From NCBI RefSeq assembly GCF_018732085.1, contig NZ_CP076103.1, positions 4,092,001 to 4,156,000 on the forward strand: 64,000 nt of DNA, written 5' to 3'. How positions within the stretch are numbered: position 1 is the stretch's first letter; the number at the start of each line of letters is the position of its first letter. A program made the position numbers and the translations under genes. Under the pieces are notes generated by a model. That model was not told the origin of the DNA. It was given only the letters and a program-made list of their open reading frames with translations, and did not search any database. Positions 15,735 to 27,194 of this stretch are shown piece by piece. This DNA is from Lysobacter capsici (GTDB lineage Bacteria > Pseudomonadota > Gammaproteobacteria > Xanthomonadales > Xanthomonadaceae).

Positions 15735-17825
15735 ATGACCGACTCGCACGATTCCCAACGCCGCAGCTTCCTGCGCGGCGCCGCCGGCGCTACCGCCGCC
15801 GGCCTGGCCCTCAACCTGTTCCCGCCCGCGATCCAGAAGGCGCTCGCGATCCCCGCCGCGCGCGTCAGCGGCACCATTCACGACGTCAAGCACGTGGTCA
15901 TCCTGATGCAGGAGAACCGCTCGTTCGACCATTACTTCGGCGCGATGCGCGGCGTGCGCGGGTTCGGCGATCGCTTCCCGATCCCGCTGCCCAGCGGCAA
16001 GCCGGTGTGGCGACAGACCACCGCGCAAGGCCGCGAAATCCAGCCGTACCACATCGACACCAAGACCACGAGCGCGCAGCGCATCGGCGGCACCCCGCAC
16101 ACCTGGCCCGATGCGCAAGCGGCCTGGAACCAGGGCCTGATGGACAAGTGGCTGCCGGCCAAGACCGAACGCTCGCTCGGCCATTACCAAGAAGCCGACA
16201 TCCCGTTCCAGTACGCGCTGGCCAACGCCTTCACCCTGTGCGATGCGTATCACTGCTCGCAGCTCACCGGCACCAATCCCAATCGCCTGTTCCTGTGGAC
16301 CGGCACCAACAACCCGGCCGCCGATCGCGGTGGCCCGGCCATCGTCAACACCTTTGACGATTCCGGCCCGGCCAGCGAAGGCTATTTCTGGACCACCTAC
16401 CCCGAGCGCCTGGAACAGGCCGGGGTGAGCTGGAAGCTGTACCAGGACATGGACGACAACTTCTCCGACAACCCGCTCGAAGGCTTCCGCCAGTTCCGCG
16501 CCGCCGCGCCGGGCTCGGCGCTGGCCGAAAAAGCGCTGAAAACCTGGACCCTGGACGATCTCGCCAGCGACGTGCGCAGCGGCCAGTTGCCGCAGGTGTC
16601 GTGGCTGGTCGCGCCGGCCAAGTACTCCGAACATCCCGGCCCGTCGGCGCCGATCTGGGGCGCGGACTACACCGCGCGCGTGCTCGAAGCGCTCACCGCC
16701 GACCCCGAGGTCTGGGCGCGCACGGTGCTGATCGTCAACTTCGACGAGAACGACGGGTTCTTCGACCACGTGCCGCCGCCGGCGCCGCCGTCGTTCGATG
16801 CCGATCACCGGCTGATCGGCGGTTCGACCGTGGACCTGCGCGGCGAACACCACATCGCGCGCAGCGGCCCCTCGCACGGCAGTTCCAGCGATCCGGCGAT
16901 CTACTACGACCGTCCCTACGGCCTGGGCCCGCGCGTGCCGATGTACGTGATCTCGCCGTGGAGCCGCGGCGGCTGGATCAATTCGCAGGTGTTCGACCAC
17001 ACCTCGGTGATCCGCTTTCTGGAAAAACGCTTCGGCGTGGCCGAGCCCAACATCAGCGCGTGGCGACGCGCGGTATGCGGCGACCTGACCACCGCGTTCA
17101 ACTTCCACGATCCCAATCACGAACCGATCCCGTCGCTGCCGGAAATCGGCGACGCCGACCGCATCGTCGCCGAACAAAGCCGCCTGCCCGCGCCGAAACC
17201 GCCCGCGGTCGCGAGCGCGCCGCAGCAGCAACCCGGCATCAAACCCTCGCGCGCGTTGCCCTACGACCTGCAGGTCGGCGAACGCTTCGATCGCGAAACG
17301 CGACGGTTGCGCCTGAGCTTTAGCAACACCGGCCGCGTCGCGGCGGTGTTCCATGTCTACGATCTGCTCGCGCCCACCGCGATCCCGCGCCGCTACACGG
17401 TCGAGGCGGGCAAGACGCTGCACGGCGACTGGACGCTGCAGCGAGACGGCGCCCGCGCCTATGCGCTGCAGGTGTTCGCGCCGAACGGATTCTTCCGCGA
17501 ATTCCGCGGTTCGTTCGGCGGCGCCAACCCGACCGTGACCACCGTGCCCGACCTGCGCCTGCGTCGTCGCAAGCTGATCCTGGCGCTGCGCAACCCCGCG
17601 TTCAAGCCTCTGCGCCTGAACCTCGCCGACCAGTACGGCCTGTACGAACCGCGCCTGGAGCGCCTGGGCCCGGCCGCGGTGCATTACCGCCCGATCAAGC
17701 TCGACGAAAGCCAGCAGTGGTACGACTTCGTGCTGACCGACGCGAACGACCCGGAGTATTACCGTCGCCTGGCCGGACGCATGGAGACCGGCGAGCACGG
17801 CATTACCGATCCGGGATTGATCTGA
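15735..17825 (+). CDS. Phosphocholine-specific phospholipase C, Tat-exported
   Basis: 696 residues, close to the usual length of the acid-phosphatase-like phospholipase C family (PlcN/PlcH type). A Tat signal opens the protein (QRRSFLRGAAGATAAGLALN). The catalytic domain begins HVVILMQENRSFDHYFGAMRG, the family signature whose Glu/Asn bind metal and substrate. FLWTGTNNP, LIVNFDENDGFFDHVPPP and RVPMYVISPWSRGGW follow. Two C-terminal beta domains of the DUF756 type (about 510-600 and 610-690) finish it. It should cleave phosphatidylcholine or sphingomyelin outside the cytoplasm, useful for phosphate or choline gain or attack on other cells. Non-haemolytic versus haemolytic activity cannot be told from sequence. 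Confidence 0.92.
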   Translation: MTDSHDSQRRSFLRGAAGATAAGLALNLFPPAIQKALAIPAARVSGTIHDVKHVVILMQENRSFDHYFGAMRGVRGFGDRFPIPLPSGKPVWRQTTAQGREIQPYHIDTKTTSAQRIGGTPHTWPDAQAAWNQGLMDKWLPAKTERSLGHYQEADIPFQYALANAFTLCDAYHCSQLTGTNPNRLFLWTGTNNPAADRGGPAIVNTFDDSGPASEGYFWTTYPERLEQAGVSWKLYQDMDDNFSDNPLEGFRQFRAAAPGSALAEKALKTWTLDDLASDVRSGQLPQVSWLVAPAKYSEHPGPSAPIWGADYTARVLEALTADPEVWARTVLIVNFDENDGFFDHVPPPAPPSFDADHRLIGGSTVDLRGEHHIARSGPSHGSSSDPAIYYDRPYGLGPRVPMYVISPWSRGGWINSQVFDHTSVIRFLEKRFGVAEPNISAWRRAVCGDLTTAFNFHDPNHEPIPSLPEIGDADRIVAEQSRLPAPKPPAVASAPQQQPGIKPSRALPYDLQVGERFDRETRRLRLSFSNTGRVAAVFHVYDLLAPTAIPRRYTVEAGKTLHGDWTLQRDGARAYALQVFAPNGFFREFRGSFGGANPTVTTVPDLRLRRRKLILALRNPAFKPLRLNLADQYGLYEPRLERLGPAAVHYRPIKLDESQQWYDFVLTDANDPEYYRRLAGRMETGEHGITDPGLI

Positions 17826-17826
17826 G

Positions 17827-17988
17827 GTGGGAGCGGCGTCAGTCGCGACCGCATGACGACCTCGCAATCGCGTCGTCGTTGCCATAGCGCGGTCGCGGCT
17901 CGCGCCGCTCCTACACAAAGCAATCAGTCACGTGCCGATACGCACGCATCGGCCACCCCCTGTAGGAGCGGCGCAAGCCGCGACCGCG
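17827..17988. repeat. Three family C repeats
   Basis: Copies at 17827-17852 (degenerate), 17887-17915 (opposite orientation) and 17957-17988 (TGTAGGAGCGGCGCAAGCCG then CGACCGCG). They fill the gap between the convergent phospholipase and MFS genes and may act as a fold-back transcript end. Confidence 0.8.
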
Positions 17989-18049
17989 AAAACACAACTA
18001 CGTCGCCACCTCGAATTCGCGCAAACGGCCCAAGCCGCCACGCAGCCAA

Positions 18050-19309
18050 TCACATCGAATCCTGCGGCTCCACGATCACCGCGTCTTCCGGCACCCGCGC
18101 GCACGCGGCTTTCGACACGAAGGCTTCCCAACGCCAGAACCCCCACGCCACCGCGGTCAACGCTGAGGCGGCGATCGCCAGGTGCAATGCGCTGTCGCTG
18201 AGCAACGGCGAGATCACCCCGGCCAGCAGCGCGTTGACCACCAGCCCGGCGAAGGCCTGCAACGACGAGGCCGAGCCGCGCTGATGCGGGTACATGTCGA
18301 GGATCGACAAGGTCACGATCGGAAACACCAGGGCGATGCCGAACGCGCCGATGCACATCGGGATCACCGCCCACGGCACCTGCGGCTGCGAGGTCCACAG
18401 GTTGTAGCCCAGGTTGATCGCCAGGGCGAGCGCGCAGAAACCGAAGCCGATGTTGACCAGGCGATCGCCGCCGATCTTGCCGGCGGCGCGGCCGGACACG
18501 AACGAGCCGAGCACCATGCCGCCGATGGTCGGCACGAAGAACCAGGCGAACTGGCGCTCGTTGAGCTTGAGGATGTCGAGCACGAACGCCGGCGCCGAGG
18601 CGATGTAGAGGAACAGCGCGCCGAAGTTGAACGCGCCGGCCGCGGTCAGGCGCTGGAAACGCGGGTTGAGGAAAATCGCAACGTAATCGCGCAGCAGCCG
18701 CCTGGGCTTGAGCGCCAGCCGCGCCTGCGGCGGGTGGGTTTCCGGCAGCAGCACGATCACCGCCGCCAGCAACAGCACCGAGAAACCGACCAGGAACCAG
18801 AAGATCGCCGGCCAGTGCGCCCAACCGAGAATCCAGCCGCCGATGATCGGTGCGATCGCCGGCGCGATGCCGAAGATCATCATCACCTGGCTCATCAGCC
18901 GCTGCGCGTCGTCGCCGTGCAGCACATCGCGGATCACCGCGCGGCCGACGATCAGGCCAACACCGGCAGACAAACCTTGGATCGCGCGAAAGAAAAGCAA
19001 AGTAGGCAGATCGGTAGAGAGCGCGCACGCCACCGAAGCCAGCGTAAACACCCCCAAACCACCAATAATCACCCGGCGCCGCCCGATCGCATCCGACAGC
19101 GGCCCATGCACGATGCTCATCAACGCATACGCGACCAGGTATACGCTGATGGTCTGCTGCATCTGCAGCTTGTCCGCGCCCAATTCGGCGCCCATCGCCG
19201 GAAACGCCGGGAAGATGGTGTCGATCGAGAACGGCCCGAACATCGCCAGGCCGCCCAGCAACAGCGCAAGGCGACGGATCGACAACGGTGCCTTGGCCGA
19301 AGCGTTCAT
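18050..19309 (-). CDS. Bcr/CflA-family multidrug efflux MFS transporter
   Basis: 419 residues with twelve predicted helices. It starts MNASAKAPLSIRRLALLLGG, and FGPFSIDTIFPAFPAM carries the DMYLPAFP-like motif of the Bcr/CflA drug:H+ antiporters. The MFS loop motif GPLSDAIGRRRVIIGG and the motif C-like GIAPAIAPIIGGWIL are present. The ATG (19309-19307) overlaps the stop of the VOC gene (TGATG), so the two are translationally coupled. Substrates could be drugs such as bicyclomycin, chloramphenicol-like compounds or sulfonamides (family knowledge). The last 25 residues are soluble. Confidence 0.93.
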   Translation of the reverse strand: MNASAKAPLSIRRLALLLGGLAMFGPFSIDTIFPAFPAMGAELGADKLQMQQTISVYLVAYALMSIVHGPLSDAIGRRRVIIGGLGVFTLASVACALSTDLPTLLFFRAIQGLSAGVGLIVGRAVIRDVLHGDDAQRLMSQVMMIFGIAPAIAPIIGGWILGWAHWPAIFWFLVGFSVLLLAAVIVLLPETHPPQARLALKPRRLLRDYVAIFLNPRFQRLTAAGAFNFGALFLYIASAPAFVLDILKLNERQFAWFFVPTIGGMVLGSFVSGRAAGKIGGDRLVNIGFGFCALALAINLGYNLWTSQPQVPWAVIPMCIGAFGIALVFPIVTLSILDMYPHQRGSASSLQAFAGLVVNALLAGVISPLLSDSALHLAIAASALTAVAWGFWRWEAFVSKAACARVPEDAVIVEPQDSM

Positions 19310-19764
19310 CAGCTGGCCGCGCCCGAGGCCCGGGAGTCGATCGACACTTCGTCCGGCGGGCCCTTGAGTTCGACCAGATTGCCTTCCGGGTCGAACAAGT
19401 ATTGCGAAGGACCCTCGCCCTCGGCGCCATAGCGCGAACCGAACTCGCCGATGCGCACGCCATGCGCATCCAGATGAGCCACGATCGCCTCGCGGTCGAA
19501 CGGCTGCGCGCGCAGGCACAGGTGATCCATGTTGCGGCCCTCCTCGCCCGGCGCGGCGCCGCCCATGCGGCCGATCTTGCCGTCGACGTCGACCAGGTCG
19601 ATCAGCGAGGCGCCGGCGCGCAACTGCACTAGCCCGATCGGGTCCTGGCGGCGCTCGATGGTGCAGCCGAGCACCTCGCAGTAGAAGGCGACCATCGCGG
19701 CGGTGTCGCGCACGCGCAGCACCACGTGATCGAGTTGCATCAGCTGGAACGGTCGCGCGCTCAT
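19309..19764 (-). CDS. VOC-family (glyoxalase/dioxygenase superfamily) protein
   Basis: 151 residues from the ATG at 19764; other in-frame ATGs lie at 19797 and 19740. It shows the paired beta-alpha-beta-beta-beta VOC fold: LDHVVLRVRDTAAMVAFYCE at the start and FDPEGNLVELKGP at the end. The candidate metal ligands His (LDHVV), Glu (TIERR), His (MDHLC) and Glu (NLVELK) are all there. Coupled to an efflux pump, it may modify or sequester the pump's substrate, in the manner of fosfomycin- or bleomycin-type resistance proteins, but it could equally be a metabolic dioxygenase. Confidence 0.85.
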   Translation of the reverse strand: MSARPFQLMQLDHVVLRVRDTAAMVAFYCEVLGCTIERRQDPIGLVQLRAGASLIDLVDVDGKIGRMGGAAPGEEGRNMDHLCLRAQPFDREAIVAHLDAHGVRIGEFGSRYGAEGEGPSQYLFDPEGNLVELKGPPDEVSIDSRASGAAS

Positions 19765-19977
19765 GTCGGGCGTCGGAGGGCTTGGGGGAGACTTCACAGT
19801 CTACAACCGCGCGGGTGCGCGATCGGGTGGGAAGTTGTTTTGATTTGTCGATTGGTGGTTGTCGGTTGTCGATTGGTGGGGGCGGGCGTCCATTGCCGTG
19901 CCTCCATCGCCGTGCTGACGACTGCCTCGCCGACGACGTCAGCAAGTCGTAACTCACACCTACGTCATTCCTCCTAC

Positions 19978-20230
19978 TCGTCATTCCCGCGAAGGCGGGA
20001 ATCCAGAGACTTCAGCGTCATCTTTCCAGTTTGTAACTCGCACCTCCATCGATCTCCCTACCGTCATTCCCGCGAACGCGGGAATCCAGAGGCTTCAGCG
20101 TCATCTTTCCAGGTCGTAACTCGCACCTGCGTCGCTCTCTCCTACCGTCATTCCCGCGAACGCGGGAATCCAGCGACTTTCGTGCGAGAACGCTTGAAGT
20201 CACTGGATTCCCGCGTTCGCGGGAATGACG
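19978..20230. repeat. Four dRS3-like 20-mer palindromes
   Basis: Each copy is ATTCCC-N8-GGGAAT followed or preceded by CCAG: 19983-20002, 20066-20085, 20150-20169 and, inverted, 20207-20226. The first three repeat with an 83-84 base period that also includes flanking sequence (CTTCAGCGTCATCTTTCCAG). The form ATTCCC-N8-GGGAAT is that of the dRS3 repeats known from Neisseria. This is not a CRISPR array: repeats are palindromic, spacers are themselves repeated, and no cas genes are near. Confidence 0.85.
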
Positions 20231-20415
20231 AACTGAAAGATTCGCGCCTGTAGCAGGGATTCGTACCCACGCGACGGCTTTCATATCCCGCGCCGTCGTC
20301 GCGGCTTCTTCGACCCGCCCCAAACCCGCCCCAACCCATTCGACCACCCCAACCCCCTCGCCCATCCCCATCCCTGAACCCGCCCCAGCCCCTGCCCCCC
20401 AGCCCCATCCCCGGC

Positions 20416-20421
20416 TATAAT
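20416..20421 (+). promoter_or_regulatory. gcvP: -10 box of the glycine riboswitch/gcvP transcript
   Basis: A perfect TATAAT in otherwise C-rich DNA, placing the start of transcription near 20428, just before the first aptamer. No good -35 match is seen 17 bases upstream, so an activator or extended contacts may be needed. Confidence 0.65.
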
Positions 20422-20436
20422 CGCCAGCTTGAAACA

Positions 20437-20702
20437 CCCGGTGGGAGAAGCGGCCCGGCCCTCAAGCCTGGACCCGCTGCCGAAGGCGCAACGCCCGTAA
20501 TCGCTCAGGCCCCATACCGCCGCGTGTACAAACTCTGGAGAGACCGACCACCCGAGCTACAACGGGCGGAACCGGCGCCGAAGGGGCACGAAGCCAGCGC
20601 GGAACGGAGCGGCCCCCAACGGCCATCCCTCCCCAGCCGTCACACCGCAGCCTGACCGCAGCGGCGCTTCCAAACTCTCAGGCAAAAGGACAGAGGGGCG
20701 CC
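20437..20702 (+). promoter_or_regulatory. gcvP: Tandem glycine riboswitch
   Basis: Two aptamers in series. Aptamer I: GTGGGAGAAG (20441), CCGAAGGCGCAA (about 20480-20491) and AAACTCTGGAGAGACC (about 20530-20544). Aptamer II: GCCGAAGGGGCACGAAGCC (about 20577-20595) and AAACTCTCAGGCAAAAGG with ACAG (about 20672-20693). These are the conserved cores of the gcvT-type glycine riboswitch, and gcvP follows directly. Downstream, GGGGCG (20695-20700) can pair with CGCCCC (20733-20738), enclosing a GCGTGC/GCACGC hairpin that ends 6 bases before the gcvP ATG. No T-run follows, so control is more likely at translation than termination (inference). Confidence 0.93.
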
Positions 20703-20744
20703 TCGCGTGCGGCACCGCACGCTGCCTACGGACGCCCCCTGCCC

Positions 20745-23606
<2,862 letters not shown>

Positions 23607-23634
23607 ACGGCTTCGTCCCGACCTCGATGCAGGC

Positions 23635-23668
23635 AAAAGGGCTTCGCGGATGCGAAGCCCTTTTGCTT
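23635..23668 (+). terminator. Rho-independent terminator of gcvP
   Basis: AAAAGGGCTTCGC (23635-23647) pairs perfectly with GCGAAGCCCTTTT (23652-23664) around a 4-base loop; the TTTT at the base of the stem supplies the T-tract. Confidence 0.88.
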
Positions 23669-24409
23669 TGCGTTGCCTCATGCGAGCCGCGCACAGACCT
23701 CGGCGCTGTCGGGACAGTGGAACCGCTACCCAAGGCGCCGATTCTGCGGTGGGCCGGACATCGGCATTTCGCCGCGAGCGAAAAACGGATCCCGACGAGC
23801 GACCACGCTCGCGACGCGCTCGCCTTCACATTCGAAGCTAGCACCATGGAGGCCGCGCGCCCTGCCCCCGTCGTCCGGCGCACCCCGACTGTGCAGCGTT
23901 TGATTCACGCTGATCGATACGGTCACGAGATTTTCGCGCGCTTGAAAGTCGCTATTGAAAACCATGTCGTGCGCGAAGCCATCGAATTAATGCCTACGCG
24001 GTTTTCGCCTCGAGCGTGCGGACCGTCACTAGCGATCGAGGCCTCCAATCACGCTCCGATTAGTACCGAGCCTATTAAAAACGGCCAACGAACTAAGACG
24101 CCTAAATCGGCCAATAGATTAAAAACGCGGATCGACCGCGACCGACACATATCCGCACGCGTCGCGTGCGCGCAAACAAAACACCTCGCATACCCGAAAC
24201 ATCGCGCGACCCAATCCTCAGTTCACATGAGTCTGCGGTTGCATTAACCGCACACGCGTATTCGCGCCCTCGCTTTGTCGCCGCTTGTCACGTTATTGGC
24301 GAGTGCGAAGCGATAAAAGTGGTGTGCCACGGACTCACCGAAAGTCACACGAAACTGCCGCGCGATTTCCGCGCAAGTATTTCAAGAACCGAAAAACAGG
24401 GGGAAACTC
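23665..24409. other. 745-base gap with A+T-richer section
   Basis: No gene-like frame. From about 23930 to 24370 the base composition turns clearly more A+T-rich than anywhere else nearby (for example TTAAAAACGG-type stretches near 24070-24130), against the high G+C of the coding DNA. It precedes the exported-protein gene at 24410 and may contain its promoter or be a relic of acquired DNA. Confidence 0.5.
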
Positions 24410-24889
24410 ATGGCCGCAACCGCGAGCCTTCCCAAGGCTTTGCTCTGCGTTATCGCCGTTGTCCTGATTGCGCTGGCATGGAAGCCCTGGCAAAAGGACC
24501 AGTCCGCCTACCCGCGCGACACGCCGACACCCGCGAGTGTCTCGGCGCCTGTGGAGGCATCGAAAGACGCCGTCGTCGCCGAAACCGCACCGGTCATGAC
24601 CACGGCGATGCGCGATCAGGCCGTGGCGGCCGAGCATACCCGCAGCGCCGCGGCGCAGGCGCAACCGCCTCGCACCTATGTCGGGCCGGACGGCAAGCCA
24701 CACGAGATCGTCTACAACCAAGGACTGAACCTGTCGCCCGGCGCGCGCGAACAGCTCAAGCGCGAGTTGCTGGCGCAGATGCGCAAACACCCCGAGTCGG
24801 TGTCGCGTATCTATCAGATCAGCCCGGCCGATATCGCCGCCGTCCTCGCCGGCACCAAGGCCTTCCCCGAGAAGTTGCTCGATCAGTAA
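24410..24889 (+). CDS. Hypothetical membrane-anchored protein
   Basis: 159 residues, with AGGGGGAA 4-6 bases before the ATG. One N-terminal helix (about 8-24, ALLCVIAVVLIALAW) anchors a periplasmic region. A low-complexity Ala/Pro/Thr stretch follows to about residue 85. A small conserved-looking domain then begins PPRTYVGPDGKPHEIVYN and continues LSPGAREQLKRELLAQMRKH to the end. It has no cysteine pair and no known catalytic motif. It is followed after 141 bases by another exported protein and may share its transcript. I do not recognise the family. Confidence 0.7.
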   Translation: MAATASLPKALLCVIAVVLIALAWKPWQKDQSAYPRDTPTPASVSAPVEASKDAVVAETAPVMTTAMRDQAVAAEHTRSAAAQAQPPRTYVGPDGKPHEIVYNQGLNLSPGAREQLKRELLAQMRKHPESVSRIYQISPADIAAVLAGTKAFPEKLLDQ

Positions 24890-25030
24890 ACGGACTTGAG
24901 ATTCGACGGCGAACAGCCCTCGAAGACCAACCGTGCGTCAGCCCGGATGCGACCCCACCGATGCGTCCGGTTCGGAACGACCACCCATGGGCAAGCGCTC
25001 ATGACCTTTATGGACGAGAGGGTTCCTATC

Positions 25031-26215
25031 ATGAAAGCCTATAAATACTGCTTGTTGGCGGCGGCCTTGTGCTGCTCGAATGCGTTGGCGCAGACCAGCG
25101 ACGGTTACGGCACCTCGCTGCGGATACCGCTCGTGGTCAACAGTTCGTCGTATGCCTCCACCTTGTTCGTACGCAACGGCGGCGACGCCGAAGCCAGCGT
25201 CAAGGTCACCTACTACGGCGCGCCGGGCACGCCGTTCGCCGGCCCGCGTCCGTGCTCGACGCTGACCGTCGCCGCCGGCGCGGTGGCGAGCAGCGACCTG
25301 GCGACACTGTGCTCGGTCCCGGTCAGCGCGACCAGCAACTACGGCCAGCTCGCACTGGAAGAACAGAGTGCGGCGAACGTGGCGATCTCGGGGTATTCCC
25401 GTGTTCAATCGGTGGCCGGACAAGGCTTCTCGGTGGAAGCGTTCAAGGTCGGCTCGCTGAGCGGCGGCGCGACCACCTCCGCGGTCGCCGGCCTGCGCCG
25501 TCAGGCCGCCGCGCCGGGCTACCAGAGCAACTGCTTCATCAGCGCGCTCGGCGAACCGGTGTCGGTGAGCTGGTCGCTGCGCACCGGAGCCGGCGCGCCG
25601 CTCGGCAGCCCGCAGGTCAGCAACCTCAGCGCCAACGAAACCATCCGCTATCTCGACGTGTTCAACGTGGTCGGCGCGGCCGCGGGCGATTACTCCAACG
25701 TCCAGGCGGTGTTCACCGAATCCACCGCCAGCACCAACCCGGGCTATGTGGCCTTCTGCACCACGCAGGACAACACCTATTTCGGCGGCGATTTCCGCAT
25801 CGCCAAGGAAATCGACCCGTCCGATCAGCGCTCCAAGAAAGTCGGCGTGTCCCTGGACAGCTCGCTCGGCGTCCTGCTCGGCCTGGCCAGCGGCCAGGAT
25901 CAATTCGGCCTGTACCTGCAGCATCCCGACTGGGTGCAGTGCCGAATCAACGGCACCGCCGCCAACCAGCTGGAAATGCGCCTGGAAGACCCGCAGGGCA
26001 ACGTCGTCGCCGGCGGCAACAACGTCAGCTCGTTCCAGAAGGTCTACCTGGGCGAACGCAGCACCCGCAACGACGGCGCGCACGGCCTGTGGAAGCTCAA
26101 GGTCGAAACCCGCAACCTGCTGAGCCTGCCGGTGAACTACGGCCTGACCTGCGAGTCGGGCAACGGCTCCAACCCGCCGCTGTTCGTCAATCACTCGGTC
26201 ATCGAAGAGTTCTGA
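25031..26215 (+). CDS. Secreted protein of unknown function
   Basis: 394 residues from the ATG at 25031, chosen because a clean signal peptide starts there (MKAYKYCLLAAALCCSNALA, cleavage after ALA) and GAGAGG lies 9 bases upstream. The mature part is rich in Ser, Gly, Asn and Val with alternating strands (TSLRIPLVVNSSSYASTLFV, SVKVTYYGAPG, LWKLKVETRNLLS), like stacked beta-sandwich domains. Paired cysteines (RPCSTL/ATLCSV, SNCFIS/VAFCTT, VQCRIN/LTCESG) suggest three disulfides. It is probably a secreted adhesin or binding protein, which is inference. A bidirectional terminator follows. Confidence 0.8.
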   Translation: MKAYKYCLLAAALCCSNALAQTSDGYGTSLRIPLVVNSSSYASTLFVRNGGDAEASVKVTYYGAPGTPFAGPRPCSTLTVAAGAVASSDLATLCSVPVSATSNYGQLALEEQSAANVAISGYSRVQSVAGQGFSVEAFKVGSLSGGATTSAVAGLRRQAAAPGYQSNCFISALGEPVSVSWSLRTGAGAPLGSPQVSNLSANETIRYLDVFNVVGAAAGDYSNVQAVFTESTASTNPGYVAFCTTQDNTYFGGDFRIAKEIDPSDQRSKKVGVSLDSSLGVLLGLASGQDQFGLYLQHPDWVQCRINGTAANQLEMRLEDPQGNVVAGGNNVSSFQKVYLGERSTRNDGAHGLWKLKVETRNLLSLPVNYGLTCESGNGSNPPLFVNHSVIEEF

Positions 26216-26239
26216 GTAACGCCTGTCCATGGCCTGCAA

Positions 26240-26274
26240 AAACGGTTCCGTCCGACTCGCGGACGGAACCGTTT
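26240..26274. terminator. Bidirectional terminator
   Basis: AAACGGTTCCGTCCG pairs perfectly with CGGACGGAACCGTTT around ACTCG. It lies between the convergent genes ending at 26215 and 26280 and ends in TTT on both strands, so it can stop both. Confidence 0.85.
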
Positions 26275-26279
26275 CCGGT

Positions 26280-27194
26280 TCAGCGCCGGCGCACGCTCAG
26301 GACGAAACTGAGCAAGGCGAACAGCGCTTCGGCGAAGGTGATCGCCACACGCCAGGCCAGCGCCAGCATGGCGGCATTGGCCGCGCCGAACAGCGGACTC
26401 AGGCACCAGAACAAACCCGCCTCGCGCACGCCCAGGCCTGCCGGCACGAACAACGCGGCGACGCCGGCGAGGCCGGCGAAACACAACGCGGCCGACAGGC
26501 GAACGACATCCAGTCGCAGCCCGAACGATGCAGCCAGCACCGCGAACGCGCCGCACATCGCCACGTAGCCCGCCAACTGCAACAGCCACACCCATCGCAT
26601 CGTAGCTGCGGCCGGACGTTCGGCGATGCCGATGCGAATGCTCGGCGGCAGGCGATCCATGACCGGATCGGGCAGGCGTCTGAGCATCGCGATCCAGGTC
26701 AACGCCACGGCGGCAAGCAGGAAAGCGCCCTGAAAGCCCACGCCCAATCGGGGCGACAACGCCGCCGGCGCGGCGGCCGCGGCGATCAAGGCGCTGATGC
26801 CGAGCGACAACAGCTGCTCGCGCACGAACAACACGAAGGCGCTGCGCGCGCCGCGATCGTGCGCATACAACGCCCCTCTCGCCACGCCCTGCCAGATCTT
26901 GCCGGGCAGGTACTTGGCCAACAGGCTCTGTCCCCAGCGCAATTGATCGCCGAGCAATCGGTCCGGCACCACCCGTCCATGCACGCATACATGCCAGGCC
27001 AGGCCCAGCAACAATTGCATGATCAAACACAGGCCCACCACCGCGATGACATCGCGCGCCTGCAGTTGCCGCCACAACGGCCACCACTGTTCCTGCCGCG
27101 ACCACGCCTGCGATGCGACCAGACCCAGCGCCAGCAGGCCCAGCACCCATCCCAGGCTGCGAGCCAAGGGCCGCGCGAACTTAGACCAACGCAT
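26280..27194 (-). CDS. Flippase-like integral membrane protein (LPG_synthase_TM family)
   Basis: 304 residues if the ATG at 27194 is used; this overlaps the upstream glycosyltransferase by 14 bases. A start at 27209 is also possible. About eight membrane helices. Landmarks of the lysylphosphatidylglycerol-synthase transmembrane/AglD-like family are present: KYLPGKIWQGVARG and, near the end, FVPAGLGVREAGLFW, which is the family's PGGLGVREA motif. Proteins of this type occur in lipid-linked sugar clusters and are thought to move or use lipid-linked precursors. Last gene of the four-gene glycosylation cassette. Confidence 0.82.
   Translation of the reverse strand: MRWSKFARPLARSLGWVLGLLALGLVASQAWSRQEQWWPLWRQLQARDVIAVVGLCLIMQLLLGLAWHVCVHGRVVPDRLLGDQLRWGQSLLAKYLPGKIWQGVARGALYAHDRGARSAFVLFVREQLLSLGISALIAAAAAPAALSPRLGVGFQGAFLLAAVALTWIAMLRRLPDPVMDRLPPSIRIGIAERPAAATMRWVWLLQLAGYVAMCGAFAVLAASFGLRLDVVRLSAALCFAGLAGVAALFVPAGLGVREAGLFWCLSPLFGAANAAMLALAWRVAITFAEALFALLSFVLSVRRR

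Noticed and set aside
19978..20230. Possible CRISPR array
   Set aside because: Repeats are palindromic 20-mers, spacers are repeated too, one copy is inverted and no cas genes occur.
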